Positions 1 through 4,719 of a stretch of DNA of 5,517 nt are shown here, one piece after another (positions within the stretch are counted from its first letter, which is position 1; each line of letters begins with the position of its first letter). The position numbers and the translations under genes are program-made. This DNA comes from JABDDM01 sp038240295 (GTDB taxonomy: Bacteria > Bacteroidota > Ignavibacteria > Palsa-1295). Below the pieces are notes generated by a model, which saw nothing but the letters and a program-made list of their open reading frames with translations, did no database searches and was not told the DNA's origin. Location of the stretch: assembly GCA_038240295.1 (NCBI GenBank), contig JBBSDW010000185.1:1-5517 (forward strand), in the 5' to 3' direction.

Positions 1-68
1 GAATGTTGGGGCGAATAGCGCCGACTCTGGAAGGGAATTGGATTGTGCTCGTGGCCGGCATTCCATGA
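1..68 (+). CDS. Possible C-terminal end of a truncated gene (unidentified)
   Basis: In the frame that begins at base 3, 21 sense codons run to a TGA at 66-68. The peptide ends in a hydrophobic stretch, GNWIVLVAGIP, which looks like a membrane segment or buried strand and not like random sequence. It stops just before the hairpin at 82-107, so the layout would be a rightward gene converging on the leftward dehydrogenase. The fragment is too short to assign to a family. Other frames are also open over this short stretch: one plus frame to 103 and one minus frame from 162 to the edge. The call is therefore weak and depends on sequence left of the window. Confidence 0.3.
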   Translation, partial: MLGRIAPTLEGNWIVLVAGIP

Positions 69-69
69 G

Positions 70-119
70 ATCCTTCACTCCGCATTCCTCGCTGGTGCGA
101 TGAATGCTTCGTTCAGGAT
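70..119. repeat. REP-like imperfect palindrome with central hairpin
   Basis: The core is an inverted repeat, GCATTCCTCGC (82-92) and GCGATGAATGC (97-107), pairing at 10 of 11 positions around a TGGT loop. Outer arms ATCCT (70-74) and AGGAT (115-119) are also complementary, giving a nested palindrome of about 50 bp. The flanks (GAGATCCTTC on the left, TTCAGGATGACA on the right) resemble, from memory, a dispersed intergenic repeat of the form GATCCTTCGC...GCTCAGGATGACA seen in many bacterial genomes. Neither strand has a T-tract after the stem, so it is not a standard intrinsic terminator. It could still protect or terminate transcripts from the two converging genes. Confidence 0.45.
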
Positions 120-183
120 GACATGCTTCGAGAGTGTTGACCCTCAGCCAGAAAGTTTTGGATCATGTCGCAGGCGTATCCCT

Positions 184-211
184 GGACACCCGACACCGGA
201 CACCCGAAACC
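184..211. repeat. 14-bp tandem duplication downstream of the dehydrogenase gene
   Basis: Two adjacent 14-bp units, GGACACCCGACACC (184-197) and GGACACCCGAAACC (198-211), differ at a single base. The second unit ends on the last base of the dehydrogenase stop codon. The unit is itself built from ACACC/ACCCG submotifs, which favours slippage. It may be a remnant of a longer simple repeat. No function is evident. Confidence 0.6.
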
Positions 212-978
212 TACCTCGCAGTGTATCCACCATCAATGACAAGTTCAGATCCTGTCACGAATTTCGATTCGTCGGACGCAAGATAGACCATTCCCCACGC
301 GATATCATCGGCCTCGCCGAGATGTCCGAGCGGGTGGAGTGCTATGAGCGCTTTGCGCACTTCCTCCGCATGGCCGGATGCTTTTGCGAAATTCTCAACC
401 ATCGGCGTTGCGATAAATCCAGGATGGATAGAATTGACCCTGATCTTTTCCTTTGCGTACATAATCGCATCGTTCTTCGCCATTTCCCTAACGGCGCCTT
501 TCGAAGCATGATAGGCAGGTGCATCGCCTGCACCGATAATTCCATAGATCGAAGAAGCATCGATGATACTTCCAGCGCCAGCCTTTCGCATAAAAGGAAT
601 CGCATGCTTCGAGCAGAAGAAAACTCCCTTGACGTTCACTGCCATCAGCCCATCCCACTCCTGTTCCGTTACTTCGTCGGTAGGTTTGTTCGGTCCGACG
701 ATACCTGCATTATTGACAAGCACGTCGATCTTCCCCCACTTTGCGGCGACCTCGGACATCACTCGCTTTACATCCGCCTCCTTCGAAACATCAAGGTGCC
801 AAAATGCAGCCTGGCCGCCCGTTTTTTGAATTCCGAGCACTACCGCTGCTCCTGCCGCATCTTCGAGATCGGTGACTGCAACCATCGCACCTTCCTCGGC
901 AAAGCGGATTGCCGCCGCCTGACCAATACCCATCGAAGCGCCAGTGATAACTGCAACTTTATTCTTTAATCTGTTCAT
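211..978 (-). CDS. Short-chain dehydrogenase/reductase (classical SDR)
   Basis: This is a 255-residue cytoplasmic oxidoreductase of the classical SDR family, of normal length and apparently intact. The Rossmann dinucleotide site is T12-G13-xxx-G17-I18-G19. D37, at the end of beta strand 2, usually signals preference for NAD(H) over NADP(H). The structural NNAG motif is at 89-92. The catalytic tetrad is N115, S143 (in the DASSIYG segment), Y156 and K160, with YxxxK intact. H185-P186-G187 follows, and the C-terminal G-x-x-x-x-x-DGG segment is typical. Family members reduce or oxidise carbonyl/hydroxyl groups on sugars, fatty-acyl, steroid or cyclic alcohol substrates. Nothing here fixes the substrate, and database labels such as glucose 1-dehydrogenase would be over-specific. 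It lies downstream of the receiver gene, linked by a small frame that overlaps its ATG. The leader is A/T-rich with no Shine-Dalgarno. Confidence 0.93.
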   Translation of the reverse strand: MNRLKNKVAVITGASMGIGQAAAIRFAEEGAMVAVTDLEDAAGAAVVLGIQKTGGQAAFWHLDVSKEADVKRVMSEVAAKWGKIDVLVNNAGIVGPNKPTDEVTEQEWDGLMAVNVKGVFFCSKHAIPFMRKAGAGSIIDASSIYGIIGAGDAPAYHASKGAVREMAKNDAIMYAKEKIRVNSIHPGFIATPMVENFAKASGHAEEVRKALIALHPLGHLGEADDIAWGMVYLASDESKFVTGSELVIDGGYTAR

Positions 979-1037
979 GTTCGTTGTATTTGATTTATTA
1001 TTGACACTTTAGTGTGCGGGTCGGCCGCCTGGTTCAT
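975..1037 (-). CDS. 20-codon bridging frame between receiver gene and SDR gene
   Basis: An ATG at 1037-1035 overlaps the TGA of the receiver gene (1036-1034). The frame runs 20 codons (starting MNQAADPHTK) to a TGA at 977-975, which overlaps the ATG of the dehydrogenase gene (978-976). Both junctions are 4-base ATGA overlaps, the usual geometry for stop-restart translational coupling. The peptide is polar, has no membrane segment and matches no family I recognise. The more likely role is to carry ribosomes across the gap, since neither downstream start has a Shine-Dalgarno; a functional micro-peptide is possible. Chance cannot be excluded for a frame this short. Confidence 0.35.
   Translation of the reverse strand: MNQAADPHTKVSIINQIQRT
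1004..1015. repeat. Short perfect palindrome ahead of the SDR gene
   Basis: ACACT-TT-AGTGT is a perfect 12-bp inverted repeat located 26 bp upstream of the dehydrogenase start codon, within the bridging frame. It could be an operator for an internal promoter or a small RNA hairpin. A palindrome of this size also occurs by chance, so support is weak. Confidence 0.25.
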
Positions 1038-1480
1038 GACAAGCTGTCTGGATCTTTTTTGTCTCTGCCTGATAGATGGGTAAGGGCGGCCAGTAGGATC
1101 TGGTCGATCTCGGACATTCCGAAGCGCCTCGAGCGCTCGAGCGAGATGTTTAATTCGAGGGCGAGGGTGATATTCTGCGCACTGCCGGGGCAGCCAACAA
1201 GCAGGATATAACAATCCGGGATACGCTCGCGAAACTTCACGATGGCTTCGATCACCGATTCCCCGCTCAGCTGGTAATCGACGATAATGGCGTTGGGCAA
1301 ATTATTGGCTGCGATGTCAACCGCTCCCTGAAACGTTGAGGCTGATAAAACCGAATAGCCAAACCGAACGAAATGCCTTGAGAGCATGGCACGGATCTCA
1401 TCAAAATCTTCAATGATCAAAAGAACGCGAGTGCCGTCGTTCGCATTTGCCACATGTGGGAGCCTCTCGGTTTCGTTCAT
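1034..1480 (-). CDS. Stand-alone atypical response-regulator receiver protein
   Basis: This 148-residue protein consists of one CheY-like receiver domain (about residues 17-136) with short polar tails and no DNA-binding or enzymatic output domain. The first strand, RVLLIIEDFDEIR, supplies the acidic pair E24/D25. The phospho-acceptor is D68 in NAIIVDYQLSG, at the canonical distance from the acidic pair. Two switch features are missing. The Ser/Thr that normally follows strand 4 lies in LLVGCPG (95-99), where only Gly and Cys are found. The invariant Lys-Pro after strand 5 is replaced by LERSRR (114-119). The domain could be phosphorylated at D68 but is unlikely to signal in the normal way; pseudo-receivers often act through protein-protein contact. 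No histidine kinase is visible nearby. It is the first gene of a leftward pair with the SDR gene. The ATG at 1480 is the natural start for the fold, with no Shine-Dalgarno. Confidence 0.85.
   Translation of the reverse strand: MNETERLPHVANANDGTRVLLIIEDFDEIRAMLSRHFVRFGYSVLSASTFQGAVDIAANNLPNAIIVDYQLSGESVIEAIVKFRERIPDCYILLVGCPGSAQNITLALELNISLERSRRFGMSEIDQILLAALTHLSGRDKKDPDSLS
1128..1143. repeat. Tandem 8-bp repeat forming a 14-bp palindrome inside the receiver gene
   Basis: CTCGAGCG occurs twice in tandem (1128-1135 and 1136-1143), and bases 1128-1141 form a perfect palindrome, CTCGAGCGCTCGAG. On the coding strand it specifies the LERSR stretch that stands where the receiver domain normally has its conserved Lys-Pro loop. 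An 8-bp unit is not a multiple of three, so gain or loss of one copy would shift the frame. Confidence 0.6.
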
Positions 1481-1576
1481 GTTGAGAACCGATTAGGACT
1501 TTCATGCCAGCAAACAAATTTGGCGATTCGGTGCCATTACGAATTGCCGAGGCACCCAAGCTGGTCATATTCTCGC

Positions 1577-1612
1577 CTTTACACGTAAAGAATTCTTACT
1601 CCCAGTTCTTAC
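1577..1612. promoter_or_regulatory. Operator-like palindrome plus direct repeats upstream of the YceI operon
   Basis: A perfect 14-bp palindrome, CTTTAC-AC-GTAAAG (1577-1590), runs into a second one, AAGAATTCTT (1588-1597). Two exact TTCTTAC direct repeats then begin at 1593 and 1606, spaced 13 bp. The GTAA/TTAC half-site thus recurs about four times in 36 bp. The cluster sits 70-105 bp upstream of the first YceI start and about 100 bp upstream of the divergent receiver gene, a sensible place for a regulator to act on either. A TTATAG box at 1623-1628 could serve as a -10 element, but no good -35 lies at the right distance. Confidence 0.4.
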
Positions 1613-1680
1613 ACCTGTGCTTTTATAGCCCTGTTGGGCATTTCAAGCCGGTGGAATGGAAGTTGGCTATAACACAGATC

Positions 1681-2373
1681 ATGAAAAGGTTTCTTTCACA
1701 CAGCACAGACGTGCGGTTCGTTGTGCACCAGGTTGTACTGATCTTAATTTTGATCGCGGCGCTAAATACATCTGCGGCGATGGCTATGCTGAGTAATTAC
1801 TCGACCGGTATTCGAATCCCGGCGCACACGTTAAGATCGCAGACACTCGGTGATTCTTTGTATAAGCTCGACGCATCGAAGCGAACAACGATCAGCCTTT
1901 CAGGAACCACGCCCATAAAAAACTGGAAGATGGGGGCTCAGGGACTTTCTGGTCAGGCAACAATGACCTTCGACAATGAGACGCATCTCACCGCGGTCAC
2001 TTCGCTTCGCTTCCTATTGCCTGTTCGCAACCTGAAAGGCGATGCGCAACTCATGGATAATAGCGCCTACGCATCATTAAAGGCTGACAAATATCCGTTG
2101 ATCGTTTTTGAACTGACAAAGGCCACGATACAACCGACCGCGACATCGCTGTCAACAATTCAAGCGCTTGGAACACTCACGGTTGCTGGAGTCACACGGG
2201 TAGTCACGCTCCACATGTCTGGGTGCGCGCAAGCCGATGGGCGGGTCTCGTTCAGTGGGTCGCAGCCATTGAGGATGTCGGACTATAACGTGGCGCGGCC
2301 GTCACTCTTTTTCGGGACCATCAAGGCCGCGGACGAAATGACACTGACCTATAACTTGATCTTTACGAAATAA
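1681..2373 (+). CDS. Secreted YceI-like periplasmic protein
   Basis: This 230-residue protein has a Sec-type signal peptide: a longish n-region with R12 and H16, a hydrophobic core VVLILILIAAL (18-28) and an A-M-A cleavage site ending at A35. A single YceI domain follows (about 60-230). Its hallmarks are LSGTTPIKNWKM near the start, MDNSAYASLKADKYPLIVF in the middle and a final strand ending LIFTK. YceI proteins are lipocalin-like periplasmic beta-barrels; characterised members bind polyisoprenoids or similar long-chain lipids. The frame stays open upstream to an ATG at 1504, but the 59 extra residues would bury the signal peptide, so 1681 was chosen. There is no Shine-Dalgarno at normal distance. 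It is the first gene of a three-gene operon, 17 bp from a paralogue that shares the MDN-AY-SLKAD-Y block. Unusually, the HxW motif common in YceI reads KNW here. Confidence 0.87.
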   Translation: MKRFLSHSTDVRFVVHQVVLILILIAALNTSAAMAMLSNYSTGIRIPAHTLRSQTLGDSLYKLDASKRTTISLSGTTPIKNWKMGAQGLSGQATMTFDNETHLTAVTSLRFLLPVRNLKGDAQLMDNSAYASLKADKYPLIVFELTKATIQPTATSLSTIQALGTLTVAGVTRVVTLHMSGCAQADGRVSFSGSQPLRMSDYNVARPSLFFGTIKAADEMTLTYNLIFTK

Positions 2374-2390
2374 TTTATTTAACAATCAAA

Positions 2391-3308
2391 ATGAAAGCAT
2401 ATATCATAGCAGTAGTTTTTGGCCTGCTCTTTATTGGGTGCAAACAGGAAACTCAGATCACGATCCTCCGCGACAGCGTGCAGACCGTGAACCCATCGGG
2501 GCAGCCTGCGTCAGTGCAACTTTCCTCGCAATCGGTGCCAGTAGCGGTGCCAGCAGCATCGACAGCACCTGCGCCAGCATCTGTACCGACGCCCGCGCAG
2601 CCGGCGACCCCAACGGCCGCTACTCCTGCAACGGCTACCGGGCATTCAAATGCTACCGCCCCCACAGCTTCGGCAAAACTGGGCAAAACTGCCGCTCATG
2701 GCAAAAAGGGTGCGACGACACCCTCGTCGACAACCTCGTCCACAAGCGCGACTCCAGTAGCGACAACACCCGCCGCAACCTCGCAGCCTGCGAGTGCCCA
2801 ATCCGCAAGTTCGCAAGCCGCATACAAGATCGCTGGCAAAACGCTGACGTTGAAGGGTACCTCGACGCTGCATGACTGGACAATGACGGCCAGTGCATTC
2901 TCAGGTAGCGCAACGCTCGAGATAGCAGGGAATCAGTTAACATCGGTTAGCGCACTGACACTTTCACTCCCCGTACATAACCTGAAAAGCGAAAGCTCTG
3001 CCATGGATAACAATGCATATTCATCGCTCAAGGCGGATCAATACGGCACCATCGTATTCACGCTTACTTCGGCTACCGTTTCAGGAGGAGCTGTAAATGC
3101 GAACGGCAATCTCACCATCGCAGGAGCTACACACGCTATAGCCTGCAAAGTGACAACGAAGATCAACTCGGACGGCTCCGTCAGTTGCACAGGCTCCGTA
3201 CCAATAAAATTATCCGAGTTCAAAATCGACCGCCCTTCGTTCATGCTGGGCGCGATGAAAGTCGGGGATGCAATGACACTCAATTTCGCACTTGTCCTCT
3301 CAAAGTAA
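2391..3308 (+). CDS. YceI-like lipoprotein with long Ala/Pro/Ser/Thr tether
   Basis: This protein of 305 residues has three parts. Residues 1-16 are a short lipoprotein signal ending LLFIG before C17, a slightly relaxed lipobox; Lys at +2 argues against inner-membrane retention by the enterobacterial rule. Residues 18-144 are a low-complexity linker rich in Ala, Pro, Ser and Thr, with a Lys-rich patch around GKTAAHGKKG. Residues 145-305 are a complete YceI domain: LKGTSTLHDWTM, then MDNNAYSSLKADQYGTIVF and a terminal strand ending LVLSK. The H-D-W form is closer to the family norm than in its upstream neighbour. The expected product is a lipid-binding barrel on a flexible leash, anchored to a membrane and facing the periplasm or the surface. 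It lies 17 bp after the first YceI gene and 30 bp before the barrel gene. The leader is A/T-rich and lacks a Shine-Dalgarno. Confidence 0.88.
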   Translation: MKAYIIAVVFGLLFIGCKQETQITILRDSVQTVNPSGQPASVQLSSQSVPVAVPAASTAPAPASVPTPAQPATPTAATPATATGHSNATAPTASAKLGKTAAHGKKGATTPSSTTSSTSATPVATTPAATSQPASAQSASSQAAYKIAGKTLTLKGTSTLHDWTMTASAFSGSATLEIAGNQLTSVSALTLSLPVHNLKSESSAMDNNAYSSLKADQYGTIVFTLTSATVSGGAVNANGNLTIAGATHAIACKVTTKINSDGSVSCTGSVPIKLSEFKIDRPSFMLGAMKVGDAMTLNFALVLSK

Positions 3309-3338
3309 GTGCGACGCACCAATTACTACAACACTTCA

Positions 3339-4670
3339 ATGTATAAATTTCTAATTGCTTTTCTTTTGCTCGGCCTTTCGACTGAATATGCGCAGGCACA
3401 GCAACCATCGATGCAGTTCTATCGCCCAAATGACAAGCAGGGACTGAACATTTTTGAAACGACAAAAACCGACTCCGTACCCTTCACAGGACTTCACGTG
3501 AGAATCGGCGGAGCCTTTGCACAGGACTATCAGGCGCTCACTGACAAGAACAGTGCAAGCTTTGCACGGACATCAGCCACGGATTCGACCAATGCCAACC
3601 TGCTCGATCCGCTGACCAACGGCTTTAATCTTGCCATGGCTAATTTCACGGTCGATGCGCAGCTTGACGATGGCATTCGAGCGAATCTCACGGCCTATCT
3701 CTCCTCGCGTCATCACACAGAAACGTGGGTCAAGAACGGCTATATCCAGTTCGACAAGCTCCTTTTTCTGCACAACGATTTTATCAACGATGTGATGAAG
3801 AGTCTCACGATCAAAGTGGGCGATCTGGAAGTCGACTATGGCGATCAACATTTCCGCAGGGCAGATGGCGGCGATGAAATGCACAATCCTTTCGTCGAAA
3901 ATTATATCATGGATGAATTCGCGACCGAGATCGGAAGCGAAATATATTTCCATCCCGCTTCGAGCGGAATCATCGCGATGATCGGAGTGACGGACGGAAT
4001 GCTTAACCCTACGGTCGTAGCATCGAACCGAATCGACAGCGTAACGAAGAGTCCGAACGCATACCAGCCAGCCTTCCACGCAAAACTCGGATTTGATAAA
4101 CAGTTATCCTCCGATCTGCGTGTTCGGCTGACGGGCTCGGTCTATGAAGAGAGCAGCACTTCAAGTAGTACCCTTTTTGGGGGCGACCGCACGGGATCAC
4201 GCTATTTTCTTGTCATCGAAAATACAGCAGCGAGTACCAGCGAGAATGCCTTTTCCGGAAGATTTAACCCTGGGTTCAGCGAGGCCGTCACGACGTTCAT
4301 GATCAATCCCTTTGTTAAATACGCCGGACTTGAGATCTTTGGTACCTACGAGAGTGCAAAAGGCCGCACGATCAAAGAAACGACGAGTCGCGAGGCATCG
4401 CAACTTGCCGGTGACGTTCTCTACCGTTTCGGCGCGACCGAAAATTTCTGGGTCGGAGGTCGTTACAATACAGTGAAGGCGACGCTGCCGGTTAGCAATA
4501 TCGACGTAACGATCAATCGTATCGTTGGCACGGTCGGCTGCTTCCTTACGCCAAATATCATGATGAAGGCCGAATATGTCACGCAGGAGTATAAGAACTT
4601 TCCAAGTTCCGACATCCGCAACGGCGCACAGTTCAGTGGATTGATGGTCGAAGCAGCACTCGGGTTCTAA
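3339..4670 (+). CDS. Outer-membrane beta-barrel protein (porin-like)
   Basis: This 443-residue protein starts at the ATG at 3339, which gives a clean signal peptide (MYKFLIAFLLLGLSTEYAQA, cleavage after A20). An in-frame GTG directly after the previous stop (3309) would add ten polar residues before it and is less likely. The mature protein has alternating hydrophobic/polar strands throughout (for example FTGLHVRIGGAF, DGIRANLTAYLSSRHH, ENFWVGGRYNTV, NIMMKAEYVTQEY), and it ends in a barrel-type strand with C-terminal Phe (SGLMVEAALGF). Near the N-terminus it has NDKQGLNIFET, and in the middle the charged segment GDLEVDYGDQHFRRADGGDEMHNP, which may form a pore constriction or loop. The overall style resembles the porin/OprO-P-like proteins of Bacteroidota, usually annotated as hypothetical. 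The substrate is unknown. It is the last gene of the YceI operon, so transport or surface display of a hydrophobic ligand is a reasonable guess. Confidence 0.82.
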   Translation: MYKFLIAFLLLGLSTEYAQAQQPSMQFYRPNDKQGLNIFETTKTDSVPFTGLHVRIGGAFAQDYQALTDKNSASFARTSATDSTNANLLDPLTNGFNLAMANFTVDAQLDDGIRANLTAYLSSRHHTETWVKNGYIQFDKLLFLHNDFINDVMKSLTIKVGDLEVDYGDQHFRRADGGDEMHNPFVENYIMDEFATEIGSEIYFHPASSGIIAMIGVTDGMLNPTVVASNRIDSVTKSPNAYQPAFHAKLGFDKQLSSDLRVRLTGSVYEESSTSSSTLFGGDRTGSRYFLVIENTAASTSENAFSGRFNPGFSEAVTTFMINPFVKYAGLEIFGTYESAKGRTIKETTSREASQLAGDVLYRFGATENFWVGGRYNTVKATLPVSNIDVTINRIVGTVGCFLTPNIMMKAEYVTQEYKNFPSSDIRNGAQFSGLMVEAALGF

Positions 4671-4719
4671 TACTGTAAAAAGAAATTGCACATTCCTTAA
4701 TCCGATTGCAACGCAAAGC

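Noticed and set aside
43..969. Long open plus-strand frame of 308 codons
   Set aside because: It lies almost entirely antisense to the dehydrogenase gene, whose motifs are unmistakable. Its translation is rich in Cys, His and Arg with no recognisable domain.
1652..1666. TGGAAT-N5-TTGG as a sigma-54 promoter for the YceI operon
   Set aside because: The key C of the -12 element is missing, and transcription would start about 3 bases before the ATG.
1504..1680. N-terminal extension of the first YceI gene from the ATG at 1504
   Set aside because: The 59 extra residues would place the Sec signal peptide in the interior of the protein, and the segment overlaps the operator-like repeats.
2438..2875. 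Overlapping plus-strand frame of 145 codons inside the YceI lipoprotein gene
   Set aside because: It lies over the Ala/Pro/Thr-rich linker, where biased codons suppress stops in other frames. It has no domain or plausible start context.
3309..3338. GTG start for the barrel gene directly after the preceding stop codon
   Set aside because: It would add ten polar residues (including two Arg) ahead of a well-formed signal peptide that starts at the ATG at 3339.
4526..4541. TGGCAC followed by GGTCGGCTGC, resembling a sigma-54 promoter
   Set aside because: The -12 half reads GCTG instead of TTGC at the required spacing, and the site is deep inside the barrel coding region with no gene just downstream.
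4671..4719. Bidirectional terminator between the barrel gene and the sigma-54 activator
   Set aside because: Only a 4-bp TTGC/GCAA pairing with an 18-base loop is present. There is no GC-rich stem and no T-tract in either direction.
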